From JAVBNA01 sp031551875 (GTDB lineage: Bacteria; Bacillota; Clostridia; Oscillospirales; Acutalibacteraceae): DNA of 16,208 bases. This document shows, one piece after another, positions 1-7,295 of this stretch. The position numbers were made by a program, and so were the translations under genes. Location: the NCBI GenBank assembly GCA_031551875.1, contig JAVBNA010000008.1, forward strand, positions 1 through 16,208, in the 5' to 3' direction. Positions within the stretch are counted from its first letter, which is position 1. Each line of letters begins with the position of its first letter. The notes beneath the pieces were generated by a model. The model saw only the letters and a list, made by a program, of their open reading frames with translations, did not search any database and was not told the DNA's origin.

Positions 1-221
1 GGCGCGGCTTCCACGACCGGCGCGGGCTCAGCCACGGGCGGGGCGACCGGCGCGGCTTCCACGACCGGCGCGGGCTCCGCGATGGGCGGGGCAACCGGCG
101 CGGCTTCCACGACCGGCGCGGGCTCAGCCACGGGCGGGGCGATCGGCGCGGCTTCCACGACCGGCGCGGGCTCAGCCACGGGCGGGGCGACCGGCGCGGC
201 TTCTACAACCGGCGCGGGCTC
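1..221 (-). repeat. 48-bp in-frame tandem repeat, about 4.6 copies visible
   Basis: The unit has copies beginning near 1, 49, 97, 145 and 193 on the plus strand; the last is partial and joins the unique N-terminal sequence. Copies differ at only a few bases, some synonymous and some swapping Val for Ile. The period is a multiple of three, so copy-number change would keep the reading frame. The array continues past the left edge, so its total length is unknown. Confidence 0.93.
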
Positions 222-302
222 AGCCTTCGCCACCTGATGTCCGCAAAAGCCACAGAAGGTGCTGCCATCCAGAATCACGTTGGAACAGTTTGGACAAATC
301 AT
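1..302 (-). CDS. Zinc-ribbon protein with Pro/Ala-rich tandem repeats (partial, runs off left edge)
   Basis: The reading frame starts at an ATG at 300-302 on the minus strand and stays open to position 1, so about 100 codons are visible and the C-terminus is missing. The start is set by a strong ribosome site (GAGGAGG, seven bases before the ATG). The N-terminus MICPNC...CGFCG gives two CxxC knuckles (Cys3, Cys6, Cys17, Cys20), a small zinc ribbon like those opening many Firmicutes membrane or regulatory proteins. From residue 28 the protein is a 16-residue repeat, EPAPVVEAAPVAPPVA, which varies only by Val/Ile swaps. The repeat is probably an extended flexible linker to a C-terminal domain outside the window. 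A well-formed promoter lies upstream. The zinc ribbon is clear; the function is unknown. Confidence 0.85.
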   Translation of the reverse strand, partial: MICPNCSNVILDGSTFCGFCGHQVAKAEPAPVVEAAPVAPPVAEPAPVVEAAPIAPPVAEPAPVVEAAPVAPPIAEPAPVVEAAPVAPPVAEPAPVVEAA

Positions 303-490
303 TTGAATACCTCCTCAGATGATATCAAAAAACATTGCATTTATTATACCATATTTTTTTCCATTTGCAACGTATCTCACGGAAAATTTAAACCTTCTCA
401 GGAGTTTTTATCGGAAAATCCTACATTTTCTTTTGTAATTATGCGATACCCACAAAAAAACAACCTTAAAATAGAAAGGGAGCGCAAAAA
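303..490. other. AT-rich divergent intergenic region
   Basis: This 188-base spacer separates the minus-strand zinc-ribbon gene from the plus-strand traX-like gene. It carries the minus-strand promoter and, at 474-482, the AAAGGGAG ribosome site for traX. No convincing plus-strand promoter was found; TTGCAA (365-370) with TTTAAA (387-392) at a 16-bp spacing is a weak candidate only. Confidence 0.55.
343..370 (-). promoter_or_regulatory. SigA-type promoter of the zinc-ribbon gene
   Basis: On the minus strand, TTGCAA (365-370) is followed by a 16-bp spacer and TATAAT (343-348). A TG one base before the -10 makes it an extended -10. It lies about 41 bases upstream of the ATG at 302. The block ATATGGTATAATAA is shared with the topoisomerase promoter near 1200. 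Confidence 0.75.
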
Positions 491-1168
491 ATGAGCGGAA
501 ACGCACTCAAATGGATTGCCATTGTCACCATGCTGATCGACCACACGGCCTGTGTCCTGGTCTCTGATACCTGGCTTCTGCACACCGTTATGCGGATCAT
601 CGGCCGCTTTGCCTTTCCCATTTTCTGCTTTTTAATCGCCGAGGGCGTGTTCTACACGAAAAACCGGAAAAACTACCTGATGCGCATGGCGCTTTTTGCC
701 CTGCTTTCGGAAATCCCTTTCGACCTCGCCTTCAGCGCCGGCCCCGCGCACTGGCTGGACGACCAGAATGTGTTTTTCACGCTGACACTTGGCATTTTGG
801 GACTTGTGCTCTATGAGCGCTTTTCCGCCCGGCTCCAGTATGGCGCGCTGCTTTTCCCCGTGCTGTGTATGGCGGCCGCGTGGCTTCTCCGCACCGACTA
901 CGGCGCGCTGGGCGTACTGATGATTACGCTGGCCTACCTCCTGCGCAGGAACAAGGCGCTGCGGCTGGGCGGGATGGCGGCAACAAATCTCGCGCTCACG
1001 CTGAAATTCGGGTGGTCCATACAGTTTTTCGGTTGCGCAGCGCTTGTGCCCCTCGGATTCTACAACGGACAGCGGGGCAGGGTCACCCGTTTCGGACAGT
1101 ATTTTTTCTACGCGTTTTACCCGCTTCACCTGCTTTTATTGTGCGCGGTTCGGGTTCTACTTGTTTAA
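491..1168 (+). CDS. TraX family integral membrane protein
   Basis: This 225-residue protein is almost entirely hydrophobic, with roughly seven or eight membrane segments. It shows the TraX-family pattern: ALKWIAIVTMLIDH at 5-18, RIIGRFAFPIFCFLIAEG at 35-52, SEIPFDLAF at 73-81, QNVFFTL at 92-98, and YAFYPLHLLLL near 207-217. The founding member, TraX of the F plasmid, acetylates the pilin N-terminus. Chromosomal relatives in Firmicutes are common and mostly uncharacterised; the family resembles membrane acyltransferases, so acetylation of some envelope molecule is a reasonable guess. An AAAGGGAG ribosome site lies nine bases upstream of the ATG. The length is typical. No other conjugation gene is nearby, so a role in conjugation is not supported. 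Confidence 0.88.
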   Translation: MSGNALKWIAIVTMLIDHTACVLVSDTWLLHTVMRIIGRFAFPIFCFLIAEGVFYTKNRKNYLMRMALFALLSEIPFDLAFSAGPAHWLDDQNVFFTLTLGILGLVLYERFSARLQYGALLFPVLCMAAAWLLRTDYGALGVLMITLAYLLRRNKALRLGGMAATNLALTLKFGWSIQFFGCAALVPLGFYNGQRGRVTRFGQYFFYAFYPLHLLLLCAVRVLLV

Positions 1169-1176
1169 CATTCCCT

Positions 1177-1191
1177 TTGTTTGCCAAACAA
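1177..1191. promoter_or_regulatory. Perfect 7-1-7 palindrome over the -35 box (candidate operator)
   Basis: TTGTTTG, a single C, then CAAACAA: a perfect inverted repeat that contains the whole -35 hexamer of the topoisomerase promoter. A dimeric regulator bound here would block RNA polymerase. It has no T-run and is too short to be a terminator for the upstream gene. Function is inferred from position only. Confidence 0.45.
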
Positions 1192-1209
1192 TACAAGATA
1201 TGGTATAAT
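1181..1209 (+). promoter_or_regulatory. SigA-type promoter of the topoisomerase operon
   Basis: TTGCCA (1181-1186), a 17-bp spacer and TATAAT (1204-1209) with a TG extended -10 at 1201-1202. Predicted transcription start is near 1216, leaving about 60 bases of leader before the ATG at 1277. Confidence 0.85.
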
Positions 1210-1276
1210 AAAATGAATTTTGATACAACAGGCCTCTTGAGATTCCAGAGGTCACAACGATAAGTGAGGGAACAGC

Positions 1277-3253
1277 ATGGTCAAAAAGGCGGCCTCCTAT
1301 GGCAACGAAAGCATCTCCGCCCTGAAGGGCGCCGACCGGGTGCGCAAACGCCCTGCGGTCATTTTTGGTTCGGACGGCATTGAGGGCTGTGAGCACTCGA
1401 TGTTTGAGATTCTTTCCAACTCGATTGACGAGGCGCGCGAGGGCTTCGGCAAAAAAATATTTATCACCCGGTTCTCCGACCATTCGGTGGAGATTGAGGA
1501 TCAGGGGCGCGGCATTCCGGTGGATTATAATCCCAACGAGGAGCGCTTTAACTGGGAGCTGGTATTCTGCGAGCTGTACGCGGGCGGCAAGTACAACAAC
1601 GACGGGGGCGAAAGCTATGAGTACTCGCTCGGACTCAACGGCCTCGGTCTGTGCTCCACCCAGTACGCCTCCGAGTACATGGACGTGGACATCCGCCGCG
1701 ACGGGTTCCGCTACACCCTGCATTTTGAGCACGGGGAAAACGTCGGCGGACTCAAGAAGGAGCCCTACCCCAAAAAGGACACCGGCACGAAAATCCGCTG
1801 GAAGCCCGACGTGCAGGTGTTCACCGACATCGACGTCTCCCTCGCCTATTTTCAGGATATTTTGCGCCGGCAGGCCATCGTCAACGCCGGGCTGACCTTT
1901 GTGCTGAAGGATCAGCAATCGGGGGAAAGCTTCACCTACTGCTATGAAAACGGCATTATGGATCACGTGCGCGAGGTGGTGGGCGAAAACACCATCGGGA
2001 CGCCCCAGCTCTGGCAATGTGAACGCCGGGGGCGCGACCGTGAGGACAAGCCCGACTACAACGTCAAGATCAACGTGGCGCTGGGCTTCTCCAACCAGGT
2101 CAAGCTGACCGAATACTACCACAATTCAAGCTGGCTCGAGCACGGCGGCGCGCCTGAAAAGGCGGTGCGCAACGCCTTTGTCTATCAGGTGGATTCCTAT
2201 CTCAAGAAAAACGGAAAATACAATAAAAACGAGAGCAAAATCACCTTCCAGGACGTCGAGGACTGCCTCGTGATCGTCATCTCCTCCTTCTCCAACCAGA
2301 CCTCCTATGCCAACCAGACCAAAAAGGCCATCACAAACAAATTTATCCAAGAAGCCATGACCGAGTTTCTGCGCCATCAGCTGGAGGTCTATTTCATCGA
2401 AAACCCCATCGACGCGGAAAAAATCTGCATGCAGGTGCTCATCAACAAGCAGAGCCGCGAAAAGGCCGACTCTCTGCGGGTGGACGTCAAAAAGAAGCTG
2501 TCGGGCGGCATGGACATCACAAGCCGCGTGCAGAAGTTTGTCGACTGCCGCAGTAAGGACGTGAACGAGCGCGAGCTCTTTATTGTCGAGGGCGACTCGG
2601 CGCTGGGCGCGTGTAAGCTGGCGCGCAACCCCGACTTTCAGGCGATCATCCCCATCCGGGGCAAAATTCTCAACTGCCTCAAGGCCGACTACGACAAGAT
2701 TTTCAAAAATGAGATCATCACCGATCTGCTCAAGGTGCTGGGTTGCGGCGTCGAGGTGCGCAACAAGGCGAGCAAGGATCTGGCCACCTTTGATTTGAGC
2801 CAGCTGCGCTGGAACAAGGTGATCATCTGCACCGACGCCGACGTGGACGGCTTCCAGATCCGCACGCTTGTGCTGACCATGCTCTACCGCCTGACTCCCA
2901 CCCTGATTGAGGCGGGCAAGGTGTACATCGCCGAATCGCCCCTCTTTGAGATCAATGCCAAGGACGAGACCTATTTCGCCTATTCGGAGGCCGAAAAGGA
3001 AAAATTTGTAAAGGCGCTGGGCGACAAGAAATATACGCTCCAGCGCTCCAAGGGGCTCGGCGAAAATGAGCCGGCCATGATGAACCTGACCACGATGAAC
3101 CCCGAAACCCGCCGCGCGATCAAGGTGTGCCACACCGACGCGGCGGCCACCTCGGACATGTTCGACCTGCTTCTGGGGGACAATCTCGCCGGACGCAAGG
3201 AGTTCATCGCCGTCAACGGCAGCAAATTCATTGACATGGCTGACGTCAGTTAA
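1277..3253 (+). CDS. parE: Type IIA DNA topoisomerase ATPase subunit, ParE/GyrB-like
   Basis: At 658 residues this is normal for the ParE/GyrB family. The GHKL ATPase domain shows EILSNSIDEA (44-53), DQGRGIPV (75-82), GGKY (103-106) and GLNGLG (119-124). The QTK loop that contacts ATP is at 347-349, and an extra QTS lies six residues before it. The TOPRIM domain has EGDSA (438-442), PIRGKILN (459-466) and DADVDG (520-525), so the acidic metal ligands Glu438, Asp520 and Asp522 are kept. GLGENEP follows at 594-600. Departures from canonical GyrB include LGACK for GGSAK after EGDSA and FQIRT for SHIRT after DADVDG, which mark a divergent branch. It should pair with the next gene to pass one DNA duplex through another using ATP. 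The ribosome site TGAGGGA lies upstream of the ATG. The choice of parE over gyrB rests mainly on the partner subunit. Confidence 0.9.
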   Translation: MVKKAASYGNESISALKGADRVRKRPAVIFGSDGIEGCEHSMFEILSNSIDEAREGFGKKIFITRFSDHSVEIEDQGRGIPVDYNPNEERFNWELVFCELYAGGKYNNDGGESYEYSLGLNGLGLCSTQYASEYMDVDIRRDGFRYTLHFEHGENVGGLKKEPYPKKDTGTKIRWKPDVQVFTDIDVSLAYFQDILRRQAIVNAGLTFVLKDQQSGESFTYCYENGIMDHVREVVGENTIGTPQLWQCERRGRDREDKPDYNVKINVALGFSNQVKLTEYYHNSSWLEHGGAPEKAVRNAFVYQVDSYLKKNGKYNKNESKITFQDVEDCLVIVISSFSNQTSYANQTKKAITNKFIQEAMTEFLRHQLEVYFIENPIDAEKICMQVLINKQSREKADSLRVDVKKKLSGGMDITSRVQKFVDCRSKDVNERELFIVEGDSALGACKLARNPDFQAIIPIRGKILNCLKADYDKIFKNEIITDLLKVLGCGVEVRNKASKDLATFDLSQLRWNKVIICTDADVDGFQIRTLVLTMLYRLTPTLIEAGKVYIAESPLFEINAKDETYFAYSEAEKEKFVKALGDKKYTLQRSKGLGENEPAMMNLTTMNPETRRAIKVCHTDAAATSDMFDLLLGDNLAGRKEFIAVNGSKFIDMADVS

Positions 3254-3285
3254 ATTCACTATCCCAAAAGGAGCTGATCCCCTGT

Positions 3286-5520
3286 ATGCCGCCCAGAAAA
3301 AAAGGTAGCACCCCCGCAAAGCGCCCCAAAGCCAGAGGCGTGATCGAGGGGGCGGGTGTGGTGGTCGAGCAGCGCATCACCGACACCCTCGAACAAAACT
3401 ATATGCCCTATGCAATGAGCGTGATCATGTCGCGCGCCATCCCCGAGATCGACGGCTTCAAGCCCTCTCACCGCAAGCTGCTGTACACCATGTACAAGAT
3501 GGGCCTTTTAAACGGCACGCGCACCAAGTCGGCCAACATTGTGGGCGCGACCATGCGCCTGAACCCCCACGGCGACGCGGCGATCTACGACACGATGGTT
3601 CGTCTCAGCCGCGACAACGAGGCGCTGCTGCACCCCTATGTCGATTCCAAGGGAAACTTCGGCAAGGCCTATTCCCGCGACATGGCCTGTGCCGCCTCCC
3701 GGTACACGGAGGCGCGGCTGGATTCGATCTGTAATGAGCTCTTCCGGGAGATCGACAAGGACACGGTGGACTTTCAGGACAACTACGACAGCACCATGAA
3801 GGAGCCCACCCTCCTCCCCACCACCTTTCCCTCGGTGTTGGTCAACGCCAACACAGGCATCGCGGTAGGCATGGCGTCCTCCATCTGCCCCTTTAATTTA
3901 AGTGAAATCTGCGAGACCACGATCGGGCTGATGCGCGACGGGGACTTCGACATTTTCTCCACGCTGATCGCGCCCGACTTCCCCGGCGGCGGGCAGATCG
4001 TATACAACCGCTCCGCTCTCGAGGAAATCTACCGCACCGGCCGCGGCCCCGTGCGCGTGCGGGCGCGGTACGCCTATGACAAGTCGGCCAACTGCATTGA
4101 CATCACGCAGATCCCCCCCACCACAACCATTGAGGCGATCATTGAAAAGGTGATCGACCTCGTCAAGCAGAACAAGATCCGCGAGGTCGCCGATATCCGC
4201 GACGAAACCGGGCTGGACGGCCTCAAAATCACGATTGACTTAAAGCGCGGCGTCGACCCAGACCGGCTGATGGCGCGTCTGTTTAAGATGACCCCTTTGG
4301 AGGACACCTTCTCCTGCAACTTCAACATCCTGATCGCCGGGATGCCCCGCGTGCTGGGTGTGAAGGCGCTGCTTGAGGAATGGATCGCTTTCCGGGTGGA
4401 GTGCGTGCGTCGGCGGGTTTATTTTGACCTGGAAAAAAAGAAGAGCAAGTACCACCTGCTCAAGGGTCTCGAAAAAATCCTGCTGGACATCGACAAGGCC
4501 ATCCGCATCGTACGCGAAACCGAAGAGGAAGCCGAGGTCGTGCCCAACCTGATGATCGGCTTCGGCATCGACGAGATCCAGGCCGAGTACGTCGCCGAAA
4601 TCAAGCTGCGGCATTTAAACCGCGAATACATTTTAAAGCGCACCGCAGAAACCGAGCAGCTCGAGAGAGACATCGCCGAGCTTGAGGACATCCTCAAGCA
4701 CAAAAGCAAGGTCAACACCATCATCATCGGCGAGCTGAGGGAGGTCGCGCAGAAATACGGGCAGCCCCGTCTCAGTCAGATCATCTACCCCGACGAGACG
4801 GCAATCGAAGATGAGGAAGAGCCTGTTCCCGATTACCCGGTCAATCTCTTCTTTACAAGAGAAGGCTACTTCAAAAAAATCACCCCGCTGTCGCTGCGCA
4901 TGAGCGGTGAGCACAAGCTCAAGGAGACCGACAGCATCACGCAGCATGTGGAGGCTTCCAACGCCTGTGACCTGCTGTTTTTCTCCGACCGCTGTCAGGT
5001 CTACAAGGCCAAGGCGGCCGACTTCTCCGACACCAAAGCGAGCGTGCTGGGCGACTTCATCCCCGCCAAGCTGGGCATGGACGAGGGGGAAAACGCGGTG
5101 TACATGGCTGTGACAGGCGATTACAGCGGTTACATGCTCTTCTTCTTTACAAACGGCAAGGTGGCCAAGGTGGCCATGGGCGCCTACGCCACCAAACAAA
5201 ACCGTAAAAAGCTGATCGGCGCTTACTCGGATAAAGCGTCGCTGGCCTGCGCCGCCTATATCCCCGCCGACCGGGACTTCCTGCTGCGCTCCACCTCCCG
5301 GCGGATGCTGCTGCTGCACACGGGCGCTGTCTCCGCCAAGACCACCAAGAATACGCAGGGCGTCGCGGTGATGTCCCAGCGCAAGGGCCATCAGGTCGTC
5401 GAGGCAATCCCCTATGAGGAGGGGCTTTTGCAGAAAGAGCACCGCTACCGCACCAAAACCCTGCCCGCGTCGGGCGCGATCCCGCTCGAGGAGGACTTTG
5501 AACAGCTTTCCTTTTCGTAA
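3286..5520 (+). CDS. parC: Type IIA DNA topoisomerase cleavage subunit, ParC/GyrA-like
   Basis: This is the DNA-cleaving partner of the preceding gene, 32 bases downstream, with AAAAGGAG before its ATG. The 744-residue protein has a basic N-terminal tail (residues 1-17), then the winged-helix/tower domain with GFKPSHRKLLYTM (57-69), NPHGDAAIYDTMVR (93-106) and the active-site Tyr140 in SRYTEARL. A coiled-coil-rich stretch (about 380-490) and a beta-rich C-terminal domain (about 515-715) follow. The GyrA-box (QRRGG[KR]G) that lets gyrase wrap DNA was not seen in the C-terminal domain, so a decatenating topoisomerase IV-like role is more likely than supercoiling; this is inference. The position matching E. 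coli GyrA Ser83, a quinolone contact, is Ala98, while the Asp87 equivalent (Asp102) is kept. The gene ends at a strong terminator. Confidence 0.9.
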   Translation: MPPRKKGSTPAKRPKARGVIEGAGVVVEQRITDTLEQNYMPYAMSVIMSRAIPEIDGFKPSHRKLLYTMYKMGLLNGTRTKSANIVGATMRLNPHGDAAIYDTMVRLSRDNEALLHPYVDSKGNFGKAYSRDMACAASRYTEARLDSICNELFREIDKDTVDFQDNYDSTMKEPTLLPTTFPSVLVNANTGIAVGMASSICPFNLSEICETTIGLMRDGDFDIFSTLIAPDFPGGGQIVYNRSALEEIYRTGRGPVRVRARYAYDKSANCIDITQIPPTTTIEAIIEKVIDLVKQNKIREVADIRDETGLDGLKITIDLKRGVDPDRLMARLFKMTPLEDTFSCNFNILIAGMPRVLGVKALLEEWIAFRVECVRRRVYFDLEKKKSKYHLLKGLEKILLDIDKAIRIVRETEEEAEVVPNLMIGFGIDEIQAEYVAEIKLRHLNREYILKRTAETEQLERDIAELEDILKHKSKVNTIIIGELREVAQKYGQPRLSQIIYPDETAIEDEEEPVPDYPVNLFFTREGYFKKITPLSLRMSGEHKLKETDSITQHVEASNACDLLFFSDRCQVYKAKAADFSDTKASVLGDFIPAKLGMDEGENAVYMAVTGDYSGYMLFFFTNGKVAKVAMGAYATKQNRKKLIGAYSDKASLACAAYIPADRDFLLRSTSRRMLLLHTGAVSAKTTKNTQGVAVMSQRKGHQVVEAIPYEEGLLQKEHRYRTKTLPASGAIPLEEDFEQLSFS

Positions 5521-5523
5521 GAA

Positions 5524-5564
5524 AAACCCACCGGTGAGAACCGGTGGGTTTCTTTGTGTTTTTT
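5524..5564. terminator. Bidirectional intrinsic terminator between convergent genes
   Basis: A perfect 12-bp stem, AAACCCACCGGT (5524-5535) with ACCGGTGGGTTT (5540-5551), closes a GAGA loop. On the plus strand a T-rich tail runs to 5564; on the minus strand the stem is followed by TTTTTC. It starts three bases after the parC-like stop and lies just beyond the stop of the convergent L,D-transpeptidase gene, so it serves both. Confidence 0.95.
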
Positions 5565-7290
5565 ATTCGTGCGACGTCTCCTCCGAGGAAACCGGCGGAG
5601 GCGACGAAGATTCTTCAGAGCTTATCGGCGGTTTGGAGGAGGACGGCGTTGAGGAGGACGGGGGCTTGGAACTGGGTGGGATCGACGTCGCCGCGTCCTT
5701 AACCGTGATGGTCATTTTGGCGGTAAATCCGCCGTCCTTTGTGGTGACGGTGATGGTTGCGGTGCCCTTCTTCTTGGCAGTAACGGTGCCGTCCGAGCTT
5801 ACGGTCGCGACGCCTGTGTTGCTCGACGACCAGGTTACCGCCTTGTTTGTCGCGTCACTGGGGGAAACGGTACAGCTGAGCTTCTTGGTTCCGCCCACAA
5901 TCAGCGTGACGTCCTTGGCACTGATCGTAACGCCGGTCACCTTGACCTCCTTTGGATTGACCGTAATCTTGCAGGTCGCCGTAAACCCGCCGTCGACGGT
6001 TTTGACTGTGATGGTGCAGGTTCCCTTGGCGACCGCCGTCACGAGACCCTTGGTGCTGACCGTCGCCACCTTGCGGTCGCTTGAGCTCCAGTTGCACGCC
6101 TTTTCAGAGGCGCTCGGCGGGCTGAACACCGCCTTGAGCGTCTTGGTGTCGCCCACGGTGAGAGTCGTGCTGTCGGGTGAAATGTCCACACCGGTGGCAG
6201 GCACACGGCCGGTCGCCGGGTCGACATACTGGGTGCTGACGGCGGGACGCCCCGCGCCGCGCCCCAACGGAGAGCCGTTGACAATCTTGATGTAGGTACC
6301 GGACGGACAGTAGGCATAGATGAAGTAGGCCGCCTGAGCGCTTGTGCGCATACATCCCGACGAAGCGTTTGTACCGATGGCGGACACACTGCTTTCAATC
6401 AGGGCGCCGAAGCTCTTGGAGCGGTACAGAGGCCCATGGATGAACAGGCCGCCGTAATAATAGCTCGCGTAGGGCGAAAAGCTGCTTGATCCCCATTTGT
6501 GCCACTTTTCCTTGCCGCCGATCTTGAACACGCCCACCGGCGTCATGCCGGGCGACCGACCGGTCGCGGTCAAGTAGGTGCGCAGCGCACGGGTATATTT
6601 TCCGTCCTCGTCCTTGCCGTAAATCGTAATGGTGTGTGAGCCCTTCTCCACGTATACCAGATAGGGGGAGCCGTTGACGGGGAAGTTTTCGGGGGAGTTG
6701 GGATTCGTGGTGTCCTTGGAGCTAACGGCGCTCGAAGAACTTCCGCTTGAGCTTCCCTTGCTTGAGGTGTTGGAGGAACTGCCGCTTGAGCTTCCCTTGC
6801 TCGACGCGTTGGACGAACTACTCTGCGCCGCGCTGGCCATCTTGTCAAGCGGGATTCCGCCCGTGTCGATGATGGCCTTTTTTATGTAGCCGATCTTGTC
6901 TGAATTCACCGGCTGTCCCTTGACATACTCGCCCTCGACGCCGAAAATATAAATCTGGTCGCCGGTCTTGAGGCTGAGCAGCGCGGTGGACGCCGCGCCC
7001 TTGGCGGGAAGGGTTTCAAAGAGGTCGGCATCCTCCTTGAGGATTCCGATCGCAATGGTGCCCTCCGGCACTTCGCTTTCGTCCACCTGCTCCGACTCAA
7101 ACTGAATGTCGGCGGGGTTAAAAGAGTTTACCGCGTCAAACGCGGACTCCACGGCCGTCGAGGTTGTCTCGGACGACGGCTTTTTCGTGCAGGCTGTCAG
7201 CGTGCCCATGGAGAAGAGAAGAAGCGCTGCCAGGATCAGGGAAAACCCTTTGCGAGATGATTTTTGTTTCAAGTCTCTCACACCTTTCAT
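5563..7290 (-). CDS. L,D-transpeptidase (YkuD) lipoprotein with two Big2 Ig-like domains
   Basis: This is predicted to make non-classical peptidoglycan crosslinks or attach molecules to the wall from the outer face of the membrane. Of 575 residues, 1-34 form a lipoprotein signal ending in the lipobox LTAC (Cys34). An SH3-like region spans about 78-140 and a Ser/Gly-rich linker 155-192. The YkuD domain at about 208-340 contains HG (285-286) and SGCMR (311-315), with catalytic Cys313. Two Big2 domains lie at about 366-445 and 450-530, then a Ser/Pro tail. The ATG lies five bases after the stop of the upstream gene, but AAGGA is only two bases from it. A TTG at 7270-7272 (codon 7), preceded by AAAGGTG, would give a more typical MKQKSSRKGF signal peptide and may be the real start. 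It is the last gene of the envelope cluster. Confidence 0.9.
   Translation of the reverse strand: MKGVRDLKQKSSRKGFSLILAALLLFSMGTLTACTKKPSSETTSTAVESAFDAVNSFNPADIQFESEQVDESEVPEGTIAIGILKEDADLFETLPAKGAASTALLSLKTGDQIYIFGVEGEYVKGQPVNSDKIGYIKKAIIDTGGIPLDKMASAAQSSSSNASSKGSSSGSSSNTSSKGSSSGSSSSAVSSKDTTNPNSPENFPVNGSPYLVYVEKGSHTITIYGKDEDGKYTRALRTYLTATGRSPGMTPVGVFKIGGKEKWHKWGSSSFSPYASYYYGGLFIHGPLYRSKSFGALIESSVSAIGTNASSGCMRTSAQAAYFIYAYCPSGTYIKIVNGSPLGRGAGRPAVSTQYVDPATGRVPATGVDISPDSTTLTVGDTKTLKAVFSPPSASEKACNWSSSDRKVATVSTKGLVTAVAKGTCTITVKTVDGGFTATCKITVNPKEVKVTGVTISAKDVTLIVGGTKKLSCTVSPSDATNKAVTWSSSNTGVATVSSDGTVTAKKKGTATITVTTKDGGFTAKMTITVKDAATSIPPSSKPPSSSTPSSSKPPISSEESSSPPPVSSEETSHE
6743..6801 (-). repeat. 39-bp direct repeat encoding the Ser/Gly linker
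   Basis: The 20-base string beginning CCGCTTGAGC occurs exactly at 6743-6762 and again at 6782-6801, with similar flanks, giving two SSKGSSSGSSS units in the linker of the L,D-transpeptidase. The 39-bp period keeps the frame. Probably a recent linker duplication. Confidence 0.8.
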
Positions 7291-7295
7291 GTTCC

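Noticed and set aside
1..221. CRISPR array
   Set aside because: The 48-bp units are head to tail with no unique spacers, and they translate cleanly as a 16-residue repeat.
491..1168. Evidence for a conjugative element
   Set aside because: A TraX-family match alone is not enough; no relaxase, coupling protein, type IV secretion or integrase gene is present.
1157..2122. 321-codon open frame on the minus strand
   Set aside because: It is the reverse of the GHKL ATPase domain, and the plus-strand promoter and ribosome site support the opposite reading.
2126..3319. Long open frame on the minus strand (397 codons) opposite the ParE/GyrB-like gene
   Set aside because: It is antisense to a gene with all catalytic motifs, has low-complexity composition typical of the reverse of GC-rich coding DNA, and has no recognisable domain.
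5414..6295. Open frame on the plus strand across the end of parC and the L,D-transpeptidase gene
   Set aside because: It crosses the strong terminator at 5524-5551 and is the reverse of the Big2 domains.
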